From: Flavimaribacter sp024343425
GTDB lineage: Bacteria; Pseudomonadota; Alphaproteobacteria; Rhizobiales; Rhizobiaceae
Assembly (NCBI GenBank): GCA_965227645.1
Contig: OZ245773.1
Coordinates: forward strand, 3,596,001-3,660,000
Direction of reading: 5' to 3'
Length of the DNA stretch: 64,000 bases
Under the pieces are notes generated by a model. The model was not told where the DNA came from. It made no database searches and saw only the letters and a list, made by a program, of their open reading frames with translations. Shown here piece after piece: positions 45,802-54,716 of this stretch (positions are counted from its first letter, which is position 1; every line of letters begins with the position of its first letter). The position numbers and the translations under genes are program-made.

Positions 45802-47184
45802 CTATCGAGACGAACCGGATCCGTTGACAAGGGCTTCGGCCCTCGCGGCCACCGCAATCAGCCGCGCGTCTTGGCCTCGCGGCGCTGCAATGGTCAGGCC
45901 GACCGGCGCGTTTCCCTTCTCGTGAATCGGAATGGAGATCGCACATCCGTCGACGAGATTGATCAATGTCGAGTTGCGCAGGAACAGAAGATTGACCCTG
46001 CCGTATTCTTCTTCATCCGAAAGGTCGGACAAGGCAGGGGCAATATCGGGTACGGTGGGATAAACTACGGCGTTCAATTCAGTCATCAGCGAATTGAAGT
46101 TTTCGATCAGCCTTGTCCTCGCCGTCTTCAGCATTGCACGGTCGGTGTCGTCCTGCGCTTTTCCCCTTTCGATGCGTGATTTCACCCGCGGATCGAACAC
46201 TTCCCCTTTTTCCTTCAACAAGGCTGCGAAATGGACGTAGGCCTCACCCGCTGGAAACCCGCCCTTGCTGGACAGGTCGCCAGCATTGGCGAATAGCGAA
46301 GTTGGCGCGTTCCTAATGGAGAATCCACCGATCTCTAGGGTCTTCATGGCCTTGTCAAAGCAAGCCATGACGTAGTCCGACACGTGATCGAATACGATGC
46401 TTTCAGCCACAGCCAGACGGATATCGCCGATGGCTTCCGCATTTTCGGCCAGCGCCTTGCCAGTTGTGAATTCTGTCGCAATTCTGCAGCATTCGACGGA
46501 ATTGGTCATGCAGCCTACCGTATCCAGGGTCGGCGACAGCGGAACCATATCAGCCAGCAGACTCTTGTCCTGGGTGGGCTTGAATCCGACAACGCCGCAT
46601 AGGGCGGCGGGAATTCTGCATGAGCCGCCGGTATCTGATCCGAGACCCATCAGCGCCATATCATCCGTTACCGAGACGACCGCGCCCGAACTTGAGCCTC
46701 CGGGGATGCGGCCTGTTTCCCTGTCGTATGGATTGAGGGGCGTGCCGAAATGCGGATTCATGCCAAGCCCGGAATAGGCAAGCTCGGTCATGTTTGTCCG
46801 GCCCATCAAAATGAAGCCGGCTTTGCGCAACCTTTCGACTGCAATGTTGGTTCGGCCGGCGACCGGATTGTCCGACATGACTTTTGATCCGGCGCGTGTC
46901 GTATGGCCGGTGTCATCAAACAGGTCCTTGATCGAAATGGGCACGCCGGCAAACGGGGACGGCAGGCGGCCTGCCTTGCGCTGGGCGTCCCAGTAGTCCG
47001 CGGATCTGCGAGCCTCGTCTTCGTACAGCTCCACATATACGCGGGCGCCTTCGCCGTCCGGTCGGTGAATGTTGGACAGCGCCTCCTCGACAAGGTTACG
47101 CGCTGTCGTGTCGGCGTTCGACAATTGGTCTGCGGCTTCACGCAGAGAACGTGGAAATTTGCGTCCATTCATGTGGTTGGTCAC
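45802..47184 (-). CDS. Amidase-signature family hydrolase
   Basis: 460 residues. The Ser-cisSer-Lys triad is visible: Lys in GVPISIKDLFDDTG, cis-Ser in GSDTGGSCRIPAALCG and the flanking GRIPGGSSSGAVVS signature. Members hydrolyse amides such as carboxybiuret, allophanate or aryl amides; this one is not assignable. The annotated GTG start overlaps the cupin stop by four bases; an ATG at 47172 is an alternative and neither has a strong ribosome binding site. It is the last gene of the ThDP-ALDH-monooxygenase-cupin operon, so it may release ammonia or an acid from the pathway intermediate. Confidence 0.92.
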   Translation of the reverse strand: MTNHMNGRKFPRSLREAADQLSNADTTARNLVEEALSNIHRPDGEGARVYVELYEDEARRSADYWDAQRKAGRLPSPFAGVPISIKDLFDDTGHTTRAGSKVMSDNPVAGRTNIAVERLRKAGFILMGRTNMTELAYSGLGMNPHFGTPLNPYDRETGRIPGGSSSGAVVSVTDDMALMGLGSDTGGSCRIPAALCGVVGFKPTQDKSLLADMVPLSPTLDTVGCMTNSVECCRIATEFTTGKALAENAEAIGDIRLAVAESIVFDHVSDYVMACFDKAMKTLEIGGFSIRNAPTSLFANAGDLSSKGGFPAGEAYVHFAALLKEKGEVFDPRVKSRIERGKAQDDTDRAMLKTARTRLIENFNSLMTELNAVVYPTVPDIAPALSDLSDEEEYGRVNLLFLRNSTLINLVDGCAISIPIHEKGNAPVGLTIAAPRGQDARLIAVAARAEALVNGSGSSR

Positions 47185-47561
47185 ACAGGATCAAAGTAAT
47201 GGATTTCGAAGAGCAGGCAGCCCTTTTCGGATTTGAACGGACCATGATAGGCGCCCGGCGGCCGGCAGGCGTATGTAAATGGCTTGAAAGCCTTGCCGCC
47301 TTCTCCGTTTTCGTCGTTTCCAACCGTGAGGTCGCCGCTGATGAGGAATACCTCTTCCCAGTATGGGTGCACAAAGGGAGCGGTGGTGAAGACGCCGGGA
47401 TCGAAGCGAAGCAAACGCGATCTGCTGCCACGCTTGCCGTCCTCGTCCAATGACCCGGAAAGAATTTTCTGTTGAATACCCGACGGATAGCCAGCAGGCA
47501 CTTCCCAGCCGTCGTCCATATCCAGGCCGGTGAATTCGAGATGCATTTTGTTGACAGGCAT
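47181..47561 (-). CDS. Cupin-fold protein
   Basis: 126 residues forming a single cupin domain: RLLRFDPGVFTTAPFVHPYWEEV holds the His/Glu metal motif 1, and FTYACRPPGAYHGPF the second motif with a His. Small cupins in catabolic operons act as dioxygenases, isomerases or metal-dependent sensors. It lies between the FAD monooxygenase (17 bp) and the amidase (4-bp overlap), which supports a direct step in the same pathway, for example ring or side-chain oxygenation. The exact reaction is unknown. Confidence 0.82.
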   Translation of the reverse strand: MPVNKMHLEFTGLDMDDGWEVPAGYPSGIQQKILSGSLDEDGKRGSRSRLLRFDPGVFTTAPFVHPYWEEVFLISGDLTVGNDENGEGGKAFKPFTYACRPPGAYHGPFKSEKGCLLFEIHYFDPV

Positions 47562-47578
47562 GTGAGCCTCCTTGGCGA

Positions 47579-48778
47579 TTATGTTCTGGACGCCTGATCG
47601 AGGCTTTCGATCAGGGAGGTGCGCAGCAGATGCGCCCGGGTTCTTTCTATATCGGAGGTAATGTTTTCCAGTTCCTCCCGATAGGCTTTGCGGGCCTCCG
47701 GGCTGGAAGCTTCCAGACGTTTCTTGTTTTCCGCCGACTGTTTGTTCACGTGTTCGATGGAAACCATCCGGCGCTGGTTGGAATATGTGTCGAGCAATGC
47801 TTCGTCCGCAGATCCGTCGAGCACCGCCAGCAACTTGTTTTTCAGGTTATAGGCATCGTGAACGCCGCTGTTGAGCCCCATCCCGCCGAGCGGATTGTTT
47901 GCGTGGGCGGCGTCGCCCACCAGGATCACCCGACCACGACGGTAGGTTTCGGCCACGCGCTGCTGCACGCGGTAAAGGGTGCGATGCCGAACCTCATAGT
48001 CTTCGCCCAGCCGATAAAATCCCTGTAAGCGGCCCTGTGTCGCCTCGTCCGACAATGTCTGCTTTTCATCTTCTTCCGGCGGCACGGGAAACATCAGGCG
48101 CCATAATTCTGGCGTGCGCAGCATCAGGCACCACTCCCTCGGATCGGCGATGTAGGTGACGTAGGACAGATCACTCAAATTGTCCTCGAAGCGAAACGGC
48201 GTGCTCATTGAATAAAACCGTTCCGGATAGGTGAAGCCTTCATATTCGATTTCGGCATTGGCGCGTACTGCAGATCCTACGCCATCGGCTCCGACCAGGA
48301 ACTTCGAGGAAATGATGACAGGTCCGTCCGGCCCCTCGGCAGTTGTGACAGCGCCCGTGCTTTTTGCTTCATGCGAAGTGTAGCTGGTGGAAAACAAAAG
48401 CCGGTTGTTGGGCAGGTTTTCAAGATACGCCGCCAGCAGAGGGGTGAGCTTGTGCTGTTCAAACTGGAGGCGGTACGGGTGCTTGGTGCGATCGGAAATC
48501 AGTTCAAACTGAAAATCCGCCAATATCTCGAGTCCCTGTCGGTCCCTTATCTGGTAATTGGGCACGACCACGCCTTCGCGTTTCATGCTCTCCACCACGC
48601 CGAGTTCATCGAGCATATCCAGAGTGGACGGGTGGAATGTGGATGCGCGCAGATCCAGCGCCAGACTGTCGTTACGTTCGATGCATATTGTCTCAATCCC
48701 CTGAGCAGACAACCAGGCCGCCAGGGACAGGCCCGCCGGACCCGCTCCGACAATACATACGTCACATTCAAGCATCAT
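47579..48778 (-). CDS. FAD-dependent aromatic-type monooxygenase
   Basis: 399 residues of the PHBH/UbiH-like group A flavoprotein monooxygenases. The Rossmann motif CDVCIVGAGPAGLSLAAWL is at the N-terminus and the FAD-ribityl motif ILVGDAAHANNPLGGMGLN near residue 290. These enzymes hydroxylate aromatic or N-heterocyclic rings with NAD(P)H and O2. The ATG at 48778 (or the next codon) is chosen because the Rossmann strand follows at once and GGAG lies upstream; the open frame to 48940 overlaps the aldehyde dehydrogenase gene. It suggests an aromatic or heteroaromatic substrate for this module. Confidence 0.9.
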   Translation of the reverse strand: MMLECDVCIVGAGPAGLSLAAWLSAQGIETICIERNDSLALDLRASTFHPSTLDMLDELGVVESMKREGVVVPNYQIRDRQGLEILADFQFELISDRTKHPYRLQFEQHKLTPLLAAYLENLPNNRLLFSTSYTSHEAKSTGAVTTAEGPDGPVIISSKFLVGADGVGSAVRANAEIEYEGFTYPERFYSMSTPFRFEDNLSDLSYVTYIADPREWCLMLRTPELWRLMFPVPPEEDEKQTLSDEATQGRLQGFYRLGEDYEVRHRTLYRVQQRVAETYRRGRVILVGDAAHANNPLGGMGLNSGVHDAYNLKNKLLAVLDGSADEALLDTYSNQRRMVSIEHVNKQSAENKKRLEASSPEARKAYREELENITSDIERTRAHLLRTSLIESLDQASRT

Positions 48779-48800
48779 CAATGGCTCCGACTGGCGGCGG

Positions 48801-50300
48801 TCATTGCACGGTCTCCACGCCCTGAAACCAGATCGCCTTTGTTTTGAGATATTTTTCGTAACCCTCCCGGCCGAACTCCTTACCGAATCCGGAGCGTTTG
48901 AATCCGCCGAACGGGCTAGATACGTCTGCAGTGCGACCAAAATTGTTGATCCAGACAGTGCCGGCTTCGATGCGACGCGCGGCCGCCATCGCCCGATCGA
49001 TGCTGGAGGTGTGCACCGAGGCCGTCAAGCCGTAGTCCGGATGATCCGCCAGTCGCAATCCCTCGTCGAAGTCGTCGAACCGCTGGACAGCGAGCACGGG
49101 CCCGAACACCTCTTCGGTGAAAAGCGCGTCGTCAGTCGGCACATCCATGACAATGGTAGGCTCGAAATACTTGCCGCCGTTCAGGTCGAAACTGTTGCCG
49201 CCTGTAAGAGTGTTGCCGGCGACGGCGTCCGACTTTGACAGAATTTCCACGATGCGACGGCGCTGCAAATCAGAGATTATGGGAGGCAAACCGGTAGTCT
49301 CCGACCAGGTTGGACCACTCATGACGGAGTGAAGTTTGCTCAGCACCATCTCAAGCAATCTGTCGGCCACGCCATTCTGAACAACGAGGCGGCTCCCGCA
49401 AAAGCACAACTGCCCGCTATTGCGCGTCATACCCGCTGTGATGGCGTTTGCGACCCGATCCAGATCCGAGACGTCGTCGAAGACGATTTGCGGACTTTTG
49501 CCGCCGAGCTCCAGACTGACAGGTTTAGGACCGGAAAGCGCGCAATCGGTCATGATCCTCTGGCCGGTCTTCGTCGAGCCGGTAAAGGCGACGAAACTGA
49601 TTTCGGGATGGACAACAAGAGGGCGTCCCGTCACTTCGCCAGTTCCCACGAGTACGTTGAACAAGCCCGCGGGCAGGCCCGCCTCCACCGCCAGCCGGGC
49701 GAATGCGATTGCGGAAAAGGGAGTCATTTCGGATGGTTTCAGAACGACCGCATTGCCGGCGGCGAGAGCCGGCGCGAATTTTACCGTCGCCAGCAGGATC
49801 GGCACGTTCCATGGAGAAATCGCGCCGACGACGCCATAGGGTTCTCGTATGGTCGTGTTGAATATCGCGTCGGCGCTGGCGAAAGTGTCGCCCGCCATTT
49901 TGTCCGTCCATTCGCCATAATACCGGATCATGTCAGCCGAAGCGGGAATGTCTCGATCACGGCATTCCTTTATGGGACGCGACGAGCTCAGGGCTTCCAG
50001 TCGGGATAGGTATTCCGCATTCTCGTCGAGAAGCCGCGCCCAGTTCCGCATGATCTCGCCGCGGGCGCGTGGCGCAAGTCTGGCCCAGTTTGAGATATTC
50101 AATGCCTGCCTGGCGCCTGAAACGGCGCGTTCGACATCCGCAGCGTTCGCCTGGCGCACTGTACCCGCCAGTTTGCCGTCAGACGGTCGGAAGATGTCAA
50201 GTTCAGGACCTTCGCCTGGGACCAGTTCGCCATTGATGAACGAACCCAATGGAACCTCTACCGTCTCCGGCCTGAAATCGCCTGTTCGTGTATGCCTCAT
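48801..50300 (-). CDS. NAD(P)-dependent aldehyde dehydrogenase
   Basis: 499 residues of the ALDH superfamily. It contains AISPWNVPILLATVKFAPAL (cofactor region), VAFTGSTKTGQRI, the general-base Glu in VSLELGGKSPQIVFDD, and the catalytic Cys in NSGQLCFCGSRLVV, followed by EVFGPVLAVQRFDDFDEGL. It oxidises an aldehyde to its acid. It starts 9 bp after the ThDP enzyme, which would produce an aldehyde by decarboxylating a 2-oxo acid; the two steps are logical partners. The substrate is not readable from sequence. Confidence 0.95.
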   Translation of the reverse strand: MRHTRTGDFRPETVEVPLGSFINGELVPGEGPELDIFRPSDGKLAGTVRQANAADVERAVSGARQALNISNWARLAPRARGEIMRNWARLLDENAEYLSRLEALSSSRPIKECRDRDIPASADMIRYYGEWTDKMAGDTFASADAIFNTTIREPYGVVGAISPWNVPILLATVKFAPALAAGNAVVLKPSEMTPFSAIAFARLAVEAGLPAGLFNVLVGTGEVTGRPLVVHPEISFVAFTGSTKTGQRIMTDCALSGPKPVSLELGGKSPQIVFDDVSDLDRVANAITAGMTRNSGQLCFCGSRLVVQNGVADRLLEMVLSKLHSVMSGPTWSETTGLPPIISDLQRRRIVEILSKSDAVAGNTLTGGNSFDLNGGKYFEPTIVMDVPTDDALFTEEVFGPVLAVQRFDDFDEGLRLADHPDYGLTASVHTSSIDRAMAAARRIEAGTVWINNFGRTADVSSPFGGFKRSGFGKEFGREGYEKYLKTKAIWFQGVETVQ

Positions 50301-50309
50301 GGCCTGCGC

Positions 50310-52022
50310 TCAGCTTTTCCGTTCGAGAACAGGCTTTACGACGACATTCAAAACGGCTGACCGTTTTTCTTCACGCACGACCCGCAGCGCCTCTGTCAGT
50401 TTTGGCAGGACGTCGCCGGGCCTGGTGACCTTGGCGCCCCATCCGCCGCTTACCTTGATCGCCTCTTCGAACGCTGCGTCCTGATCGAGTTGCGCCATTG
50501 GCGGCTGGTTTGCCTTTGCCGCCGCGCCTGCAGGATACATCCCCACGGTCGAGCGGTGGACCGCGAGCCACATTCCGTTGTTGAAGATAACGGTAAGGGT
50601 GGGGGCGTCATTGATTTTCGCCGAATAATGCGCCGGAACCGGGTTGCCGAACATGTAGGCTCCATCGCCGACTGCAGCTATCACGGTTTTCTCCGGCGAG
50701 CCCAGCTTGATGCCCTGCGCCGCGCCCAGCGCCCAGCCAAGGCCGCCGGCCGAACTGTGCGAGAAATAGCGCGCCGGGTGCGCATGGCTCATCATTCCCA
50801 GATCGAGCGGGTATTCGTTCACCAGCACGGTTTCACTGTCGCAGACGGTATCGAGACAATGGCTGACCCAGGATGGATGGATCGGTGCCTGCAGGGCAAG
50901 GACCTCAACCTGCGACGCGCGGGCGTCGCGCCGGGCTCGACTTTCCGCGCGCAAGGTCTCGAGACGCGCGTCAGCAACGTTGGACCCTCCGGGCCAGGCT
51001 TTGAGAAGATCCTGCAAGGCGCGCTTGATGTTCGCGCTCACCGCAATATCGGCGCGGAAACCGCGCAACGGATATCGCGAAAACAGGGCATCCGGGGCAA
51101 CATGCGCGATGACGGCGCTGGGGTTGGGCTCTGCCTGATCAGGGATCCACGGCACATCCGAGTCAAGGACCAGCACAAAGTCACTTTGCGCCAACCGTGA
51201 CGACGCGTCCCAGCCGCCGTGGCAGGGATGATCGCCAGTAAGATTTACGTATCTGGGCCGGAACTGGACGACAGGCGTTCCCGACAGTTCGGCCAGCCGG
51301 CCAAGCAGGGCCGGCACTTCCGGGTCGGCGCCGGCTGAAGATGTGACCACAAGGGGGCGCTCGGCTTTCCGCCAGCGCGAGACTATGTGTCTGCATTCGT
51401 CTTCGGGCAATCCCGTTGCTTGAAGAGCCGGGAAGGTGGTTTTTGCAACCTGGCGAGGCTCGGATGCTGGAAAAGCGAGCAACTCGCGCGGCAGCACCAT
51501 GTATACTGGACCTTTTGCGTCGCTTTGCGCAATCGCCAATCCACGGTCGATCGCCGTTTCAAGCTGATGCGGGTGGCGGAGCTCGAAATCCCATTTCACA
51601 AGTTCTCGCAGCATTCCCGCCTGGTCGAACATCTCCTGCGCCCAGTGAATATAATTGTCGCGAGCCCCCAGCAGGTTCGACTCTGTCCAGGGCGTCCTGC
51701 CTGCGAGCAGCAGGATTGGAATGTTCTGGCGACACGCGTTGAAGATACCATTGATGGCGTTTGCCGTTCCCAACCCGACGTGAACCATGACCGCGGCCAT
51801 TCGCCCGGTGGCGAGATAGTAGCCGTGAGCAGCGGCCACGGCGACGTTCTCGTGAGGCACCAGAACCGCGCGCGGCACTCTGCGTCCCTCTTGCTCGGCT
51901 TTTTCATATGCTTCAGCAATAGGCGGGAAATCAGTTCCTGCGTTATAGAACAATACGTCAACGCCGCGATTTGCGAGTTGCGATAGGAAAGCGTCGGCGA
52001 CAGAAAATGATGTTTCAGACAA
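50310..52022 (-). CDS. Thiamine-diphosphate-dependent enzyme (acetolactate synthase/decarboxylase-like)
   Basis: 570 residues. The catalytic Glu is in AVLVPHENVAVAAAHGYYLA, and the ThDP-Mg motif runs from VGDGAYMFGNP to VIFNN near residues 450-480. It resembles benzoylformate decarboxylase and acetolactate-synthase-like enzymes rather than true IlvB. I start it at the TTG at 52022 (SETSFSVADAF follows) because GAGGTG sits five bases upstream; the open frame reaches 52073 without a better site. It is the first gene of the operon leading to ALDH, FAD monooxygenase, cupin and amidase. Decarboxylation of an aromatic or branched 2-oxo acid is the likely reaction (inference). Confidence 0.87.
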   Translation of the reverse strand: MSETSFSVADAFLSQLANRGVDVLFYNAGTDFPPIAEAYEKAEQEGRRVPRAVLVPHENVAVAAAHGYYLATGRMAAVMVHVGLGTANAINGIFNACRQNIPILLLAGRTPWTESNLLGARDNYIHWAQEMFDQAGMLRELVKWDFELRHPHQLETAIDRGLAIAQSDAKGPVYMVLPRELLAFPASEPRQVAKTTFPALQATGLPEDECRHIVSRWRKAERPLVVTSSAGADPEVPALLGRLAELSGTPVVQFRPRYVNLTGDHPCHGGWDASSRLAQSDFVLVLDSDVPWIPDQAEPNPSAVIAHVAPDALFSRYPLRGFRADIAVSANIKRALQDLLKAWPGGSNVADARLETLRAESRARRDARASQVEVLALQAPIHPSWVSHCLDTVCDSETVLVNEYPLDLGMMSHAHPARYFSHSSAGGLGWALGAAQGIKLGSPEKTVIAAVGDGAYMFGNPVPAHYSAKINDAPTLTVIFNNGMWLAVHRSTVGMYPAGAAAKANQPPMAQLDQDAAFEEAIKVSGGWGAKVTRPGDVLPKLTEALRVVREEKRSAVLNVVVKPVLERKS

Positions 52023-52197
52023 ATTGATCACCTCACCGAGAATAGGGATAGCAGAAATATTTCTTTGCTGCAATAGTGAAATTTCAGTGCATTTTCAACA
52101 ATACCTAGTTCATCTTCATGTTGATTGCCACTGAGACCTGACCTGTTAAGGCAGGATTTTTCCACTAAGGACTGACTCTGAGGCAAATTTGCAGAAG

Positions 52198-52651
52198 TTA
52201 AAGCCTATGAGCTCCAAAAAGTCGTGTCTGCTGAAGGTCGAGCTTTGCACGCCCATTTATTTGGCGCTTCATGAACATTCGAGGCGTGATTTGGGCTTCT
52301 GTTTGCCCGTTCGACCAAGGGGAGATGATTGCATTTCGGACTGCTACGATGTGCTTTTCTACGCCGCCGACAACGGAGCCAACCAAGCTGTCCTTTTAAG
52401 TTTCAAACCATACATCGAGTTTGGCTGCCAACTTAGAACGGATCATAGATCGAAAGTCACCAATGATCTTGCGAGCAGCTACCACGTCATGAGCGTTCAC
52501 TTCGATTCCTGCGACCAGGAGATATCCTCGGACTGTGCCAAGTCATCAGGTGCGGTAGTCATCGATCGAGCGATGACTCGAGTGGATGGAGCTCGCGCAA
52601 ACCCGCTCTGGCCCGCCTTCTCAGCCAAATACTTGGTTGTTGTCTTGCTCA
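52198..52651 (-). pseudogene. Decayed ISL3-type transposase 3' end
   Basis: Reading the minus strand across frameshifts gives TRVIARSMTTAPDDLAQSE, then a broken MIRSKLAAKLD segment, then IVAVRNAIISPWSNGQTEAQ and MKRQINGRAKLDLQQTRLFG. This is the C-terminal order of ISL3-family transposases (VIARLMTTARD..., MIRSKAAAKLD..., AVRNAI..PWSNGQTEGQI..., KRQMYGRGKLDLLQARL). Several stops and frameshifts make it non-functional. The plus-strand frame over it (52189-52668) is a shadow. Confidence 0.8.
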
Positions 52652-52726
52652 TAGAGCCTTCCCCTTAGGAGTTAGGATCTCCAGCGATCTCGGGTCGATT
52701 GACTGAATCGGCTAAGGAAGACTTGC

Positions 52727-53506
52727 TCATCCAGATGTAGGCGACACTGTCAAGTTAAGTGCGCTACGACCTCCATCGACATAAATGACCTGTCCAGTTA
52801 TATATCCTGCATCTTCGCTGGCTAGAAACGATACCACCTTCGCCACATCTTCAGGTAGTCCAACACGCCCCATGGGTATTCGCGACATCACTGTATTCCG
52901 CACGCTATCATTGTTTAGAAAATTGGCTTGGCTTGCCGGTGTGAGGATGGTCCCCGGCGCAACGGCGTTGACACGTATTCCGTTGCGAGCCAAAGCAACC
53001 GCATTTACACGCGTCAGCTGATTGATTCCTGCTTTGGAGACCCCGTAAGCCAGTTCAGTAGGAATAGCGAGTTCGCCCTGTATGGACGACATGTTAACAA
53101 TTGCGCCGCCTCCATGATCTGACATCAACCTCGCGGCCTCCTGAGTCCCGAAAAAGGTACCCATGAGATTAGTCCCCAACACGTTGAGCATCTCAGTTTC
53201 TTCGAGCGCCAACACGTCCCGACCGAGTACAAACCCGGCATTATTCACCATAATCTGCAAACCGCCAAAGGACGAAACAGCTTCATCGATTGCACGTTTG
53301 ATGTCAGCGCGCACGGATACGTCACAGCGCAATGCACGCACGGTATGGCCTGATGGGTCAATTTTCTTTGCCGCTTCGCAAACGCCATCGAAGTCGATAT
53401 CCGCAAGGACGACTTTCGCGCCTTCTGCATGCAACCGTTCTGCACAAGCGAGTCCAATTCCACTGGCTGCACCCGTTATCACGCAAGCCTTGCCCTCGTG
53501 TTGCAT
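52727..53506 (-). CDS. Short-chain dehydrogenase/reductase
   Basis: 259-residue classical SDR. It has the NAD(P)-binding TGAASGIGLACAERL at residues 12-26, the MVNNAGFVLG motif, catalytic Ser in NMSSIQGELA and the YGVSK Tyr-Lys pair, and the C-terminal DVAKVVSFLASEDAGYITGQ. The Asp-containing LADIDFDG after strand 2 suggests NAD rather than NADP. It oxidises or reduces a hydroxyl or keto group. It is the last gene of the ABC-transporter module, 51 bp after RidA, and may be the only redox step of that pathway. Confidence 0.94.
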   Translation of the reverse strand: MQHEGKACVITGAASGIGLACAERLHAEGAKVVLADIDFDGVCEAAKKIDPSGHTVRALRCDVSVRADIKRAIDEAVSSFGGLQIMVNNAGFVLGRDVLALEETEMLNVLGTNLMGTFFGTQEAARLMSDHGGGAIVNMSSIQGELAIPTELAYGVSKAGINQLTRVNAVALARNGIRVNAVAPGTILTPASQANFLNNDSVRNTVMSRIPMGRVGLPEDVAKVVSFLASEDAGYITGQVIYVDGGRSALNLTVSPTSG

Positions 53507-53557
53507 TGTACCCGTCCTTTTGTAGTTAGGAGATCAAATCACTCCCAAGGCGCCTAA

Positions 53558-53932
53558 TTATTTCTGTTCAAGAAAAGCAACGGCATCGATTTCAACCTTT
53601 GCACCAACGACCATTTGCGCGATGACCGTGGTTCTGGCTGGCGCTTCGTCAGGAAAGTACTCGGCATAGACCGAATTAAATGCTGGGAACTCCGCGCCAT
53701 CAGCGATATAGATCGTTGTCTTGATTACATTGGAGAGGTTAGCTCCGGCAAATGCGAGCGCCTCCTCGAGCCTCTCAATCGCACGCCGCGTTTCGGGTTC
53801 GATCCCGCCTTCCACAAGCTTGCCGTCACTCAGTCCTACCTGACCAGAAACGTATATGAATTCGCCCGCCTTGACGGTCATTGAGTAAGGATTTTTGAAG
53901 GGACCACCACCGCCCATTCGTTTGACACTCAT
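53558..53932 (-). CDS. RidA family enamine/imine deaminase
   Basis: 124 residues of the RidA (YjgF/YER057c) family. The start GGGGPFKNPYSMTVKAGEFI, the middle TRRAIERLEEALAFAGANL and the end PARTTVIAQMVVGAKVEIDA, with the conserved Arg of the active site, are typical. RidA proteins hydrolyse reactive 2-aminoacrylate-like enamines to keto acids and ammonia. Its ATG overlaps the RraA stop by four bases, so both are translated together. It fits a pathway that forms an imine or enamine after amide or ring cleavage. Confidence 0.92.
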   Translation of the reverse strand: MSVKRMGGGGPFKNPYSMTVKAGEFIYVSGQVGLSDGKLVEGGIEPETRRAIERLEEALAFAGANLSNVIKTTIYIADGAEFPAFNSVYAEYFPDEAPARTTVIAQMVVGAKVEIDAVAFLEQK

Positions 53933-54642
53933 CCGTTTTCTCCAAACTGTCTTTGTTTACGAAAACGTTCCAACGTTTTCTCATTGGGTGGATAGGTGCC
54001 AAACAACTCGGCCCCTGCACGAATCTCAGACAAGATAAACGTCTCGACTTCTTCCTGCTCAAGAGCGTTTTCCGAAACTTCACCTGCAAGATGCGCCGGC
54101 ACCACCACGATGCCATCCGAGTCGCCCACAAGGATATCTCCCGGGAATACAGAAACGCCACCGCATGCAACTGGAAGATCCCGATCGACGGCATGATGTA
54201 GGGTGACATTTGGCGGAGCCGCTGGTCCGGCTCCAAAAAGCGGAAGGCCGCTAGCTGCAGCTTCTTCAAGATCGCGTATGCCCCCATCACACACGACTCC
54301 TGCTATCCCGCGCGACATAAGACGTGCGATCAGTATCGCCCCAATACCAGCGGTATACCTTTCACCCCGACAATCCATGACCAGCACGTGACCCGGAGCA
54401 ACGGATTCGATTGTCACACGTTGCAGATGTTCGCGACTGCCGAGTGACTCGATCGTATCAAGATCTTCACGTGCCGGGATGTAGCGTAGCGTAGCGGCCG
54501 GACCCACAAGTTTCAAACCGGGTGACAGTTGGCGAACACCCTTCATGCAGGTATTGCGAAAACCTCTCTTGGCAAGTTGTGTTGAAAGCGTAGCGGTAGA
54601 AACGCGGCGAAGCTTGCTTACTATTTCGTCAGTCATCATCAC
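53929..54642 (-). CDS. RraA family protein (HMG/CHA aldolase-like)
   Basis: 237 residues of the RraA/demethylmenaquinone-methyltransferase-like fold. The family motif GIAGVVCDGGIRDLEEA carries the Arg-Asp active-site pair, and GDILVGDSDGIVVVPAHLAG is the typical C-terminal strand. Many catabolic members are class II aldolases acting on 4-hydroxy-4-methyl- or 4-carboxy-2-oxo acids, or oxaloacetate decarboxylases; true RraA (RNase E inhibitor) is less likely here. There are three consecutive start ATGs (54642-54634). It lies 74 bp after the second ABC ATPase and overlaps RidA. Confidence 0.9.
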   Translation of the reverse strand: MMMTDEIVSKLRRVSTATLSTQLAKRGFRNTCMKGVRQLSPGLKLVGPAATLRYIPAREDLDTIESLGSREHLQRVTIESVAPGHVLVMDCRGERYTAGIGAILIARLMSRGIAGVVCDGGIRDLEEAAASGLPLFGAGPAAPPNVTLHHAVDRDLPVACGGVSVFPGDILVGDSDGIVVVPAHLAGEVSENALEQEEVETFILSEIRAGAELFGTYPPNEKTLERFRKQRQFGENG

Positions 54643-54716
54643 TTTGCAGGTTGCGTTGCAGGAAAGAATCTCACAGGCGGGTATGGCGCATCAGTCTTGC
54701 GTTCGGGAGTACTGTT

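Noticed and set aside
52189..52668. 159-codon plus-strand open frame
   Set aside because: It lies opposite a decayed ISL3-type transposase whose motifs read on the minus strand.
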